Source: Rhynchosporium graminicola
Taxonomy: Eukaryota; Ascomycota; Leotiomycetes; Helotiales; Ploettnerulaceae
Assembly: GCA_900074885.1 (NCBI GenBank)
Contig: FJUW01000018.1
Location: 193,748-257,747 of the forward strand
DNA length: 64,000 nt
Reading direction: 5' to 3'
A model generated the notes under the pieces. It saw nothing but the letters and a program-made list of their open reading frames with translations. It had not been told where the DNA came from and ran no database searches. Below are positions 43,925 to 55,716 of this stretch, one piece after another. Position 1 is the first letter of the stretch, and the number at the start of each line of letters is the position of its first letter. Both the position numbers and the translations under genes were made by a program.

Positions 43925-45766
43925 ATGTGCCGCTTCGAGTACTGGGGTTTTACTCATTGCCTACATAACTTTATTGAGGTCGTCGAGTTCTGCCGTCCAT
44001 CATTATGGCAGGCGGCCATGCATGTAGCCTTTCAACCATGTCTCGAATCGAGATACACGGTTTCCTCTGCAACTGATAGGGGGGACTCCTGGATTCTAAG
44101 GTCTGGACGCTGTCATTACTGCATCTCGCAGTTGTCAGGCGTAATGAACGTAAAGGTACCGACCGATTTACCCAGGTATCAGCATTCAGGACAAGTACTG
44201 ATATTTCGAGGGAGAAAAAAGATGTCACCAATCTTGCCGGGACAGCCGACGATTTCAACGAAACCCATGTATTGCTTCCAGGACTTTCCGATGGAGGGAC
44301 AATCAAGTCCATCACTGCCGGATAATCCACCCTACCTATTCACCCGCCCGTTCAGATCGACGGTACCCCAACTGCTTGGATTTGACAATCAGCTTGACAA
44401 GGAAACGGCTGACTTGTTTTCCACCATCAATTTTCCCGGTGAAATAATATTGCACACCATGCAAGAAGTGACGCCTCTGAAATTGCACATAGAAATTGAC
44501 CTGGTACTAAGGTACTATTATTTTATAAGTAATGGAGGACTACTTGCAGAGGACAGGAAGCTTATCACATTGCTAAAAGCATGGAGAAATGTGAACTCGA
44601 TATGGAAGTCAGTCATGCGTAGAAACCTTCTCATCGTAGTGTATTATTGACAAACGAGTAGCGAATACTTCTCACCAAGAGGCATGTCTTTCCAAGAGTT
44701 CACATCATACAGCGCCATAGAGATTCAGGTCTCCCTCAATTCAACGGCAGGGAAATTCTACACCACGTTCCTCAGCACTCATGGGAAATACCTTCAAAGC
44801 CAGGCGGATCAAACAGTAAAAATGGCGACATCTGCAGAGGGAGTGGGCGCCACGTATGAATTAGCCAGATTGTTGAATCGGTTGGTAAACTGCAATTCAG
44901 GTATAAGTACATCCATAAACGTTCCTTTAGCGAATGGGGAAAACACCCCCGCGACGGATCCCAATACATGGGCTCATGGAGGAGTTTTACCTGGGCAAAG
45001 CGTCCAAATTCCAAACATGGCTCAGTTGAACGTCCACGGTCCAAATCTAACGCATGTGGCAAGACTGCCAGTGTACTCCAATGCCTCCCCACTGATCAAT
45101 GGCCATGGTCAGATGCACGGGCGACCGATACTCATACCACATTCTGCTACAGCGGGACAGAAGGATCTATATGTCAACGATTCTGTACGCCAGGCACCGC
45201 ACGGCTTCCTGAACTCTGACAAAGATGTAAACCCAACGACAACGGGTACAAGGCTCCCTCAAACCAATAATCCCTTTACGGTACTTCCAAAAAGTCCACA
45301 TGGCGATCGACCACGAGGAATGGGACAAGGTCGAGGTGACAAGAACGCTGCATGTAGAAGTCGATACGCTGCAACTAGAGAAGCCTCTCGTCAACTTCAG
45401 GTATATACATATCAAGCCCATTCTCTTCATTCCAATACTGGCTCGAATGGGAACGAAGCAGTGTCCGATATACAGAAACCCCGACCTCCGCACCAGCCGT
45501 ATCCTGAAAGCCCACCCTCCCTGGTCGGACCATCCAACAGTTCGGATCAAGACAAATCTGGTTCTGAAGAGCAAGACCTTTCTCCAGCCATGGAGGGTAT
45601 TCATGTTCTTGGTCAGCCAGAAGCACCAATGTCAGATTATTATGGATTGAATAAATCTCCAACCGAACAAATCAACGCCATTCAAGCATGTGGAAATACC
45701 GCTGGCATTCAGCACAGCGTGTTGGGAAAAGAATTTGAGGACCACGATCAATATAGTTTCCCTTAG
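43925..45766 (+). CDS. unknown protein, long frame interrupted by one TGA
   Basis: Two open frames, 43925-44650 (241 residues) and 44684-45766 (360 residues from its ATG), lie in the same reading frame. They are separated only by a TGA at 44648-44650 followed by 11 open codons. Read through, the protein would be 613 residues plus the decoded stop. The N-terminus has spaced cysteines and a His (MCRFEYWGFTHCLH, then FC, then GRCHYCISQ), a layout seen at the start of many fungal proteins with a zinc-like cluster. The second half is disordered and rich in Asn, Pro, Ser and Gln. No domain is recognised. Options are a nonsense allele (CGA to TGA), a 39-base mini-intron from GTATTA at 44641 to CAAG at 44679, stop read-through, or two genes. 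Confidence 0.5.
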
Positions 45767-46198
45767 CAAAAGGTAACACAATGAACGCGACTCCTGAAGG
45801 GCTTCTACAGGGCTCGAAGGCATTGTCTCTGCCGCTTTTCCAGGGTGGTCCTAATACCATCCAGGCTATTTCAATCAATAATTGAATTCGAATCGTAGTT
45901 TACCAACTAAGCAGTTATAAACTCCTGGTCGGGCCTTCAACCACCCTGAGCGAAAAGGGCTGCTGGAATTCACAAGATGAAAGTACATGCTCAAGGCAAC
46001 GGACCCTGTCAATAGTGTGGAAAATAATACATACAGTTCTAGCTGCATCAGACACTAAGAATGCAATCTTCGAAATGGTCTCGTTTCTACCTGAACGCCC
46101 TTCGTCCGTGCCGCTTGCTCAATATACACATAAACACACGTACACTTCGCTTTCTTCATCTTCCTTACTCTAGTTTCATGATGATGTTCGTTCTGCTC
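45767..46198. other. convergent 3' region
   Basis: About 430 bases between convergent genes. No gene is seen; short frames only. The VMA16 3' end lies at its right edge. Confidence 0.55.
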
Positions 46199-47007
46199 TT
46201 ACTGTGATTCACCTCCCAACTCTGCAGCTTTGGACGCGACCAATAGTCCGATAATCAAGCCAAATAGACCCAAGACTGAGCTGAAGATCTCAACGACGAG
46301 TATTTTGACGAACCTGCAAATTCATTAGAATGAGTGCATCCCAGAACTTTAAGGCCACTTACAAACTTGGATCCGCAGCATCAGCCAGTGCAGCGCTACT
46401 CCCATTAATACCAACTGAAACACCACAGATCAAGTTGCACATTCCCACTGTCAAACCAGCCCAGAATACAGCATATCCAGTGTAGTAGTTGCTCCCCGAG
46501 TAGATAGCATCCTGATCCATGCCTTTGATCTTCGAAGAAAAAATAATTGCCATGATGACGCCGTAGATGGCGACGACTTCGCAGAAGATAATGGAGATCA
46601 AGTTCTTCGTCCTGATGCGGGGAGCTCTTACTCCTCCTCCGAGAATTGAGGAACCTGTGATCATAATACCCCTTTCATCCAGTCAACTACTTGTTTGCGA
46701 TGCTGTGATGTGAGGATCCTACCATGCTGCTCCTACAACAGATAATCCAATGCACAATCCGATGCCCAGATCTGCCCACGCATAGGGCGATACATCTTCC
46801 AAGAACTGTCCAAACTGTCCCAATTGTCAATATCCAACCTCAAATCATCTGCCAGTCTTGAACGCACGTTGAAAGCTTCTCCGTCACCAGTAAAGAGCAT
46901 ATCTGGTCGATATCAGTCTTGCTTTCACTAACAGGATTTGAACACCTACAAGCTCCCACTACTGCCAATGCAGTTGTAGCGCCACCAACTCCATACTTGA
47001 GACTCAT
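46199..47007 (-). CDS. VMA16: V-ATPase proteolipid subunit c'' (VMA16)
   Basis: Proteolipid of the membrane rotor of the vacuolar proton pump. Exons 47007-46950, 46902-46868, 46814-46723, 46671-46363 and 46313-46199 give 202 residues, near the 205-213 of the family. Features are the LFTGDGEAF and [19 protein letters not shown] junctions, helix [19 protein letters not shown], the essential proton-carrying glutamate E93 in [12 protein letters not shown], the second proteolipid repeat [20 protein letters not shown], and a final helix ending in [15 protein letters not shown]. Exon 2 is only 35 bases. All phases agree. The gene is transcribed away from TOA2 across 220 bases, so the two probably share a promoter region. 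Confidence 0.95.
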
Positions 47008-47227
47008 CTTAACGGCACAATCTGTGTTTGTTAGGACTGGATTTTGAAGTGAATTGCTGAAGCTACCTATTTGATGACATCTATCCAAGCTCTTTCAGGC
47101 TGCCGTACCAAACTGCGCTAGGGCGGCGGCTGAGGCTCTGGCTTATGTCATCGTGACCCATAGTCGGACTTCCTCTCATCACTGCAACCCTTCTTCCACA
47201 ACGTCGCTCTGCCCAAGAACAGCAATC
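47008..47227. promoter_or_regulatory. shared divergent promoter, VMA16 / TOA2
   Basis: Only 220 bases separate the start codons of two divergently transcribed housekeeping genes, and no TATA box is obvious. Both core promoters must lie in this interval, including both 5' leaders. This is inference from spacing only. Confidence 0.6.
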
Positions 47228-47689
47228 ATGGCGACGACGGGACAGTCCTTTTACGAGCTCTACCGCCGTAGCAGGTACTGTGCCTTTGCTCTACCATCAT
47301 TTCCGCTACCGGTACTGACCTTTCACCTTCTAGCATCGGCATGGCGCTCACGGACACTCTCGATGACCTGATCAGCGAGCGTCGTATCGAACCCCAACTT
47401 GCGATGAAGATCCTGGCGAACTTCGATAGGAGCATTACGGAGGTGCTGGCAGATAAGGTGAAGGCGCGCTTAACTTTCAAGGTATGGCTACATGCTTGTG
47501 GTTGAGGTGGGGACCCAGGCTAAATATGGAATGAAGGGCCATCTCGATACGTACCGCTTCTGTGATGAAGTCTGGACCTTCCTTATCAAGGATGTTACCT
47601 TCAAGATGGAGAACTCGAGCCAGACGGTTCAGGCGGACAAAGTTAAGATCGTGAGCTGCAATAGCAAGAGACCTGGTGATCCTCAGTGA
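47228..47689 (+). CDS. TOA2: TFIIA small (gamma) subunit
   Basis: General transcription factor subunit that stabilises TBP on promoters. Exons 47228-47274, 47334-47481 and 47537-47689 give 115 residues, the usual 110-122. The N-terminal four-helix part ([20 protein letters not shown], then [13 protein letters not shown]) and the C-terminal beta-barrel ([19 protein letters not shown], then [12 protein letters not shown]) match the family throughout. Intron phases agree. The start is fixed by the short family N-terminus MATTGQSF. Confidence 0.96.
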
Positions 47690-48541
47690 TAGGCACCAGT
47701 TACGCCACCGGATCGGGACAGAAGGCGACTCAAAGGAATAATCTCTGGCTGTTGGTGACTTTCCGCCATCTTCTATGCTGCAGTCTCGACTTTTGATTTT
47801 GCTTTCGCAGTTGATCGCCTTCGCAGATCAATAACACGTCCAGAGATAGGATAGATACAAGGTTCGGTGTTCATGGGTTGTGGCGTCACGGTACAATGGG
47901 CAGGATATATCCGGGGCCAAATGATCCACCTAAGAGACAATCGAGAAGACGCTGTCAATAAAGCAATGGAATTTACATGCTGACATTGTTATGCTATGTA
48001 TGGGATGATTAGTGAACCACCTGTTACTGGCTAATTAGCTTAACTTCAATTCGGGGCTCTGAGGAGGACTGCTCCTTGTTTCTACCCTTACTGAGTAGGG
48101 TACTCCATAGAGGATGCCATCGTACTGGCTGTTGATGGCATTTGAAACCGTTGCGGGCATAGGAAAGAGAAATTGATGGTTGGCAGTAGAGAGGAAGAAG
48201 CCAAATCCATTCTATACTGGACAAAGCGTACACTGATAGCTATGTATGCTTGCTTGAATCTACGCTCAGATGTTTGTTTACCTCGGCTATGGGACCTTGT
48301 CATTTTGTAGAAGCTTTTCAGCTACGTAATATCCCCTAGGATTGCTTCTCAGCCACAAACTCAAGATGCGGACAAGTCCATTAAAAGACTTTGTCGAATA
48401 GAGAGCGATTACGACATTCGCCTTCTCGTGAGCTGAACTCTGCGTGTAATTTCATCCGCACAAGGAGAAGAGCAAAGGAACAAGCGAGCCTCATCATCTC
48501 GTTTCCTTTCAACGCTCTCTCAAACTAAACACCATTAAGAT
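47690..48541. other. intergenic, nothing recognised
   Basis: About 850 bases with short frames only. TCTCATCATCTCGTTTCC pyrimidine-rich sequence precedes the next gene's start. Confidence 0.55.
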
Positions 48542-49665
48542 ATGCCGACCCTACGTCAGCGACCACCCCAAAAGGGCGCTCCTAGCACTCAATCACAGCA
48601 GCCTTCTACCCTCGATTCCTCCTTCACTCCTTCTCACACGGTTAAAGCCACAATGTCGTCAAGCAGCTCCGAAGCCAACACGCTTACCCCTCTACTGCAC
48701 GCCAAGATCGTCCCGAAAGCCTTGACTGAACAATATGCGAACCCCTCTGTGGCGAAACTGCAGGAATTGGTGCAGAAAGAGGTTGCTGATATGGAGAATC
48801 TGAATCGGAAATCGCAGTGGATTGTGCTGGCTTTGACGAGTGGTGGATGTGCAGCTTTCAATGGCGTTTTTGCGAAATTGTAGGTTTTGAATCTCTCTTG
48901 CTGGTTTTGAAAATGCGCTGCTAGGGAGTTTATGGAAGGGAATGGGAATCAGGGATATCGTCGAGGGGTCATATGGGTTTCAATTGGAGAAAGTGGTTTT
49001 ATTGGAATATACAGTGGCTGCGTCGTAGGTAAGACTGGCTTTTGGTAGATGGGCGAGGAGCAGACTTGCTTGCTATGTTTGGTCCGGAAGTGCAGGACTG
49101 ATAGATATCACAGAACAACTACCGAACTGACCACAACTTTTTCAAAATCGATAGCAAATACAATCAGTCTTGGAAGCGTTGAAGGGGGCGTAGAAGTTGT
49201 TGTCCGAGCAGTGCGTCATATCCTTCTTCCCATACCACCCCAGCTAACGCAAGATGCTCTTCGCAGACGTTCTTCGCCCTCAATTTAATATTCAATGGTA
49301 TAATGTGGACATTATTCACCAAGGCCCTTGCGCGTGGTACATCTACGACACAAGTCAGTATCCTCAACACATCCGCGAACTTCATGTTCACAGCTGTTAT
49401 GGGCTGGCTTATATTCTCGGAATCGTTACCGCCTCTTTGGTTCTTGGGTGCCGCATTGTTGGTCGCGGGGAATGTGATTATTGGACGGAGAGACGAGGGA
49501 GAGAGAAACGATGCCGATGTGCAAGGGAGGGAAAGGAGGAGTGAAGAGGATGCGGCGGAGGGAGAGGACTTGCTGGGTGGGGAAGTTGAGCTTGACGTAA
49601 ATTATGTGGAAGGGGAAAGCTTGGAGGAGAGGAAGAAAAGGAACGATGAGGAGGATGATGTTTGA
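48542..49665 (+). CDS. TMEM42/EamA-like small membrane transporter
   Basis: A 277-residue protein from exons 48542-48879, 49114-49210 and 49267-49665. The N-terminal about 90 residues are disordered and Ser/Thr/Gln-rich. Four hydrophobic helices follow: WIVLALTSGGCAAFNGVFAK, FFALNLIFNGIMWTLFTKAL, ANFMFTAVMGWLIFSES and PLWFLGAALLVAGNVIIG. The arrangement matches the TMEM42 branch of the drug/metabolite transporter superfamily, half the size of ten-helix members, suggesting it works as a dimer. The tail after the last helix is acidic and repetitive (EEDAAEGEDLLGGEVELD). The first intron is long (234 bases), so a missed small exon is possible although the phases close without one. Substrate unknown. 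Confidence 0.82.
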
Positions 49666-50669
49666 ATTTGGACTCGGATAATGGTCTTGGGAGGGAAGGG
49701 AGGCTGATCTGAGTTCTACCTTGTACCATTGGTGTTGCGATGTCGTTTGTACACGCATGGACATTCATTTACGAACGTCCTTATCAGAAAATAGAAGGCA
49801 TGTTAAAAGGCTAGCACCTATCAAGTGTGCTGGTAACGGTCATGATCGGCCTCGTTCAGTTGAAGCGATAGTAAGACCTCCATTGTGAGCGTACTGGGAC
49901 TGTAAGGCGAACGGATAACGTGCTGTTCAGCTCTGCGTCCTACTTTATCCTCCTCGTTGCCCGCGGTCACCTCGCTTACTTTCTTTCGCCTTTTTCTTTG
50001 GATGATATGGTTGAATTTATGCCTTCTACATCGTTTCTTCTGGAGTATGTAAGCCTCCACATTTCATATACTTTCGAAGCCAAGGTGCTCTTTATCGACG
50101 GCTTGCTATGACGAGGCGAAGCGAGCTCCTCGCCTCAATTTGATATCTATTGATTCATCAAATATTCCTATGATTCTAGAGTACTGCTTCGTAATGTCGT
50201 GTAATTTCTTCGCGATTTTTGCTTCTAGTTGCAAGACATTCCGTGCAATAGCATGGTAAAGTCGTATCATTATTCGATGACTTCATGACTGTAAACAGGT
50301 CCTGGCCATACCAGAGATGAGTCTCTAAGGCCAAGATCAACGACATCTCGATAAGATTGCTTGAGCATTCGCGGAGGCGAAAAACCATCAGAACGGCTTT
50401 CAAGAACATGCGAGCAGTTTTACGAGTGCATTTTCTGAACCCGAGAATTGCCTTGAAGTTCAGTCCAGTCCGGGTATCGCTTTCATCTTTTGTGTCCTTG
50501 GTGTCTTTCGCTCTTTCCATTAATGCCACGCCCGTTTCAAGTAGCATATGTCGATTCGCAGAGCCTACTTTTCCACTCCCAAAGATTCCTACTTTCTACT
50601 TTCTCTTTAAGCCTCTTCCTATTTCATAATATCCTTAACATTGACTTTTGTCTGTCGGAACACGCAGTG
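49666..50669. other. intergenic with an unsupported minus-strand frame
   Basis: About 1 kb between the membrane protein and the kinase-like gene. A 123-codon minus-strand frame at 50176-50547 (with LDFKAI-like helical composition, several Cys) overlaps the leader of the kinase gene and has no recognised family; I regard it as unproven. The rest shows nothing. Confidence 0.45.
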
Positions 50670-51809
50670 ATGTCTGAATGCCCTTGCGCCCCAGCATGCA
50701 CTCCCATGGATGAGCACATGGAACAATCCCAAGGACTTCTCAGTAACACGGCTCGACCATCATCATGCCGCATGTTGACCACTCCAGCTCGTGCTCCTAC
50801 TCCTGTGCGCCCCGGACTACCTCGTAGAATCCGCCGCTCCATATCGACTGGCGGGGCTCTGCCTTGTCTGATACCAACTGAATCTCCTTCACGAGCATGC
50901 TCACCGGCAACCCTTCGACGCTCGTCCGCACCACCCGAAACCTATCCAGATATTCCAGAATCCGACCTCCCTGAATTACCAGTCATTGGCGCCGGACAAT
51001 CCGGCAATATCCTGCTTTTAACACCAGTCACTGTGCTCAAAATGCCCATGCCAGATCACAACGTCGACCTAGAAAATGAATACGAGATCTACAGTCGCAT
51101 TTCCGTGTTCAAACACCCGAACATGCTTCACTTCCTGGGAATTCTGCATACCGGCATCGTACTCCACTATCACCCCCTCGGCTCTCTCCGAATCTTCATC
51201 CACGGAACAGATGATGCCGGTCTCGGTGTCACGGATGAACACATCGACAACCTCGCTCAACATAAAATGAAGTGGGCACAGCAAATAGCTGATGGAGTCC
51301 AATTCCTACACCAGAATGGAATAGTTCACTGCGATACTTCTTCAGCCAACACGCTCATAACATCTACCTATGATGTTGTGCTTTGTGATTTCAGTAGCTC
51401 GATCATGGATGGTGTTACGGGAAAGAGCAAGACCAGATGCACGCGATGGTTCAAGTTTATTGAAAATGACGATGATGATGGATACGGCATTGGTTTTCAG
51501 TTCACAATCCAGGATGATATGTGGGCGATTGGGAACGTCTACTATGAGATGTGGGCGCGGAAGCAACTGTGGGGTACTTTCTCTGATGCAGAGCAAGTAT
51601 GGCTGTATAAGCAGAAGAAGTGGCCTTGCTTGGAAGGACTTGGGCACATCGAAAATGTTATTGCGAAATGTTGGGCTGATCAATATGGCTGTGCTGGAGA
51701 GCTCTTGACAGATCTCAGCGAGGTTGCAGATTCCGGGTATAGTCAGGAGAATGGGAGTACACCTTGCGTTGGTGAGAAAAAATGCATTGCCTGGGATGCC
51801 GTAGATTGA
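50670..51809 (+). CDS. protein kinase-like protein with HCD catalytic loop
   Basis: A single exon of 379 residues. The N-terminal 100 residues are Cys/Pro/Ser-rich and disordered. A divergent kinase domain follows: glycine-rich loop VIGAGQSGNILLL, lysine strand TVLKMPMPD, catalytic loop VHCDTSSANTLI with H220, C221, D222 and N227, and DFG-equivalent LCDFSSS with D240. The HRD arginine is Cys, so it is a non-RD kinase; the catalytic Asp, Asn and metal Asp remain, so activity is possible. The DDMWAIGNVYYEMW helix F region is preserved. This resembles lineage-specific fungal Ser/Thr kinase-like families. An upstream in-frame ATG at 50490 would add 60 hydrophobic, unlikely residues. Substrate unknown. 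Confidence 0.78.
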   Translation: MSECPCAPACTPMDEHMEQSQGLLSNTARPSSCRMLTTPARAPTPVRPGLPRRIRRSISTGGALPCLIPTESPSRACSPATLRRSSAPPETYPDIPESDLPELPVIGAGQSGNILLLTPVTVLKMPMPDHNVDLENEYEIYSRISVFKHPNMLHFLGILHTGIVLHYHPLGSLRIFIHGTDDAGLGVTDEHIDNLAQHKMKWAQQIADGVQFLHQNGIVHCDTSSANTLITSTYDVVLCDFSSSIMDGVTGKSKTRCTRWFKFIENDDDDGYGIGFQFTIQDDMWAIGNVYYEMWARKQLWGTFSDAEQVWLYKQKKWPCLEGLGHIENVIAKCWADQYGCAGELLTDLSEVADSGYSQENGSTPCVGEKKCIAWDAVD

Positions 51810-52787
51810 TTGTGGATACCCTGAGCTGTATCGAGATCTGTCTCTATTACAAATTTCGTTTACACCATTTGGTCAGTCTAGAATGTAGTGTACAGGCATA
51901 GGAAACATTCGCCAATAACCCCAACCAGAAATGGAAACAAAGCAAGATGTTGGGGATTACGTCGATTGTAAAGCTATAATAGGGCGTGATGAGTAAACAC
52001 TGTCATTAAAAGTAATGTTGAACCATTTCCGGGAGACTCGGCTGATGTCAACATGTGTCTGCAATACTATGCCTTGAACGTGGGATCTGCTTGTACTTGT
52101 ATCGACTTGTATCGACCGGTTGACTTCCTAAGATACGTCTAGCGGCATCTTGTTCTAGATTCGAAGTTGGTGCAAGGATTTTCAAGACAGTCAACAAGCC
52201 TACCTTAAACAAGAAGACGCATGGATCACAAGCAACGACGTGAATCGAGTTAGATAGGCGATGGCGAAACTCGATAGCAGCGCCGCAATGTTTATTCTCG
52301 TGTAATATCTGGATATGTACGTGGACAAGAAGAATCATGGTAACTTTGATTCCACCTACCATAGTATAATAGGGTAGTTTGCATCAAGGTAGGAAAGCCG
52401 CGTGGCGAGGTGAGCTAAATTCGTCTTGGGCGAAGCGACATAGGACTTGTCCTATCATTTCTGAGTCTTAAAGTCATTCAAACATGAGATGGCTTAGATT
52501 GTTGCTTCGGGTGATTATACTGAGAAGCTTTTGTAAATGTTAATCAACCTTTGACACTGAATGATACCTAGCTATCTCTCGTTCGCCGAAGACGAGTTCA
52601 TTGAGGTAGGTAGGTAAGGTGTAAGTGTAAGTGGTGAATATTCGAGAGCGGGACGGGACGGGGCGGAAACCTAAGCCTTCCCGCTAATCTCACGTGCACT
52701 GATCGCCAAAACATTGCGACGCGTCTTCTTTAATAAAGAAAGAAAGCAGAACTGTCGAAAAATTGTCGACTTAGTATTTCATTCCAG
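51810..52787. other. intergenic, nothing recognised
   Basis: Almost 1 kb. A 104-codon minus-strand frame at 52048-52362 has no domain and is not accepted. AGGTAGGTAGGTAAGG lies at 52604-52619, one of the recurrent intergenic words. Confidence 0.55.
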
Positions 52788-55716
52788 ATGTCCAGAAAAC
52801 GGCCCTCATCGTTTGTAGATCTCACAGGCTCAGCATCGGAGGATGAGAATCAAGTCCTACAGCGCAAGCAGGCGCGGACATCTCTCAACTCCACACCCAG
52901 TTCCCAGCCGCGAGCAAGGCAGTCCTTGTCCCGTGATGCGTGGGTAGGCGAAGTCGATGAAGATGAGGAGATTATGGATTTCAGTCAGGAAGCTGAAGAA
53001 GGTCATGGCTGGGTCTGTATCGGAGCCATCGATGGCAAGATTGTGGGTGTAAGGTATTACAACGGCTATGCTACGGTTGGAGAACAAGTTATGGTCAAGA
53101 GAGAGCCGGGAAATCCTTACGACTCGAATGCTGTCCGCATCAATAACGTCCACGGAAATCAAATTGGACATCTTCCCCGAAATTTGGCTGAGAAACTCGC
53201 GGGATACATGGTACGTTCCCAAGCGACTCTGTGAGTGAGCTTGCTAAAAAAATTCGCAGGACGCAAGGAAAGTTGTATTGGAAGGTATCTTGTCTGGAGA
53301 GAAAGGCCAGTGGGACTGCCCTATTCGTCTCAGAGTCTACGGTCCCGCCGATCCTGCTGCCCGTAAGCTTCTTGAGGATGACATGAGAGCTAAGCGAGTG
53401 CCTATCAAGAAACAGGGCATCGCCGTACCGAAGACGCCAGGCGGGGCCGTGTTACCCCCAAAGAGAAAAGAGATGGGTTTCCAGAGCTCTCAAGGGTCAA
53501 GCAGTCAGGCTGAACCCGAACCAGAAATCGACATTCAACATTTTGTCGCCAACAGTGAACGATTCAAGCCTCGTGACGTCGAGAAACTGGTAGAGGCCTG
53601 GGGACAAGGCGAGGATGCTTTGTCTAAGATGCCTATGGCTAAACAGCCCGATGGTCTTATCTCAACGCTTCTTCCGTATCAACTTCAAGGTCTGGCATGG
53701 ATGTTAGAGAAGGAGAACCCATCTCTTCCAGCTGCTAAATCAGAAGATGTTGTACAGCTATGGAAGAGACATTCTCAGCGCCCGAATGCGTTCCAGAATA
53801 TCGCTACTCAGTATGTCACTTCGGAAGCCCCGAAATTAGCCAGAGGTGGTATCCTTGCCGATGATATGGGTCTCGGAAAGACTCTTCAAGTCATAAGCAC
53901 GATTCTTGAAGGAGGTCCTGGCTCAACATTAATCATTGCACCAGTCAGTGTCATGTCAAATTGGGCTCAGCAGATCGAAAGACACGTCAAAAAAGATCGC
54001 AATATGAAAGTCCTCACATATCATGGCAGTGGTCGCAAAGCTATGACCTCGAAAGACTTCTCCGAATACGACGTCGTCATCACTACATATGGTACGCTAA
54101 GCACCGAATACCTACCTCGAAGTGGTAAGACCCCTGAGACCCTTCCTCGTAAATCAGGTATTTTTTCCACGACATGGGCCCGTATCGTTCTAGATGAAGG
54201 CCATACCATCCGTAACCCCAGTACCAAGTCCGCTATTGCCGCTACAGCCTGTCAAGCGAAGTGCCGATGGGTTCTGACGGGTACACCGATCGTCAACACA
54301 ATCAAAGATCTATACTCCATGCTCAAATTTCTTGGTATTACCGGGGGTCTCGAGCGCCTTGAGCTCTTCAATGCGATCCTCACAAGGCCTCTTGGTTTAG
54401 GCGACCGCAATGCCGACTTGATCTTGCACAGCATCATGCGAACAATGTGTCTGCGCCGGAAGAAAGACATGACATTCATAGACCTAAAACTTCCAGATTT
54501 ATCGGAATACGTCCATCGTATCCCCTTCCGCAAAGATGAGCGCGAGAAGTACGACGCTCTGCAAACAGAAGCAAAGGGCATGGCTCAAAAGCTTGAAGCT
54601 GGAAAGCCAGGACAGAATGCGTATCGTCATGTCTTGGAAGTGTTGCTACGTATGCGTCAAGTATGCTGTCATTGGAAGCTCTGTGGCACTCGTGTCACAG
54701 ATCTTCTAGCACTCCTTGAAAACGATGAAGTGGTTGCTTTGACAAAAGAGAACTGCGCTGCCTTGCAAGCTTTACTTCAGATCACCATCGACTCGCACGA
54801 AGAGTGTTCAATCTGTCTAGACGACCTCCACAATCCTGTCATTACAGCATGCAAGCACGTCTTTGGGCAAGAATGTATTGAGCGCACCATAGAGCTACAA
54901 CATAAATGCCCTATGTGTCGCGCAGAACTCAAAGACAAAGACTGCCTCGTACATCCTGCTGTGGAGGAGACTAAGATCGAAGACGCTGATATCGATATCT
55001 ATACGAAGAGCAGCAAGACAGAAGCTCTGATGAGTATTTTAACTGCTTCTCGTCGGGATCCCAAATCGAAAGTCGTCATTTTCTCACAGTGGACTTCTTT
55101 CCTTGACATTATCCAGGGACAGCTTGCAGAAGCCGACATGAAATTCGCGCGTATCGACGGAAGTATGTCCGCAACAGTACGTGACAAGGGCATGGACGCA
55201 TTGGAGAACGATCCTGAGTGTCGGATCTTGCTTGCAAGCTTGGCGGTCTGTAGTGTGGGATTGAATATGGTTTCTGCGGACACGGTCGTCTTGGCTGATT
55301 CCTGGTACGTGGTTGGGTCTCGTATTTACCAATATCACAAGATTTTCCTGGGGCATGCCTCGTCCGTTTCCGAATATTACAATATTCTTCTGTGACTCGT
55401 CAGGTCCTTTTGCCGCATGTCACATGGCATGTCTTGTCTGCTTCTCATGCGATAGTTTCCAGGACAAATGCTAATTACCCATCTTGACAGGTGGGCTCCT
55501 GCTATCGAAGACCAAGCTGTTGATCGTGTACATCGATTAGGGCAGACAAGACCTTGTACCGTGTGGAGACTTGTCATGGAAGATTCTATCGAGGAGAGAG
55601 TGCTTGATATTCAAGCCGAGAAGAGACTCTTGGTTGGGAAGGCATTCCAGGAGAAGACCAAAGGCGGAAAGCAAAAGACTACTAGGATGGGCGATATCAT
55701 GAAATTGTTAGGATGA
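52788..55716 (+). CDS. HIRAN-SNF2-RING DNA-repair ATPase (Rad5/HLTF-like)
   Basis: Predicted nuclear translocase and ubiquitin ligase of post-replication repair. Exons 52788-53210, 53260-55304 and 55491-55716 give 897 residues, nearer to HLTF (1009) than to yeast Rad5 (1169). Domain order: an N-terminal tail with a SUMO/PCNA-like acidic start, the HIRAN domain (GKIVGVRYYNGYATVGEQV, then PGNPYDSNAVRI), SNF2 helicase core with GGILADDMGLGKTLQ at about 338-352 and DEGH at about 453, a C3HC4 RING inserted between helicase lobes (CSICLDDLHNPV...HKCPMC at about 657-700) and the C-terminal lobe ending with DRVHRLGQTRP. The last intron is 186 bases, long for this window. Yeast-type Rad5 may be a separate paralogue in such fungi. 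Confidence 0.93.

Noticed and set aside
50176..50547. 123-codon minus-strand frame before the kinase gene
   Set aside because: There is no family, it overlaps the neighbouring leader, and no splice or promoter support is visible; chance cannot be excluded.
50490..50669. Upstream in-frame start extending the kinase-like protein
   Set aside because: The 60 extra residues are hydrophobic and Ser/Phe/Leu-rich with no kinase relevance; this is more likely leader sequence.
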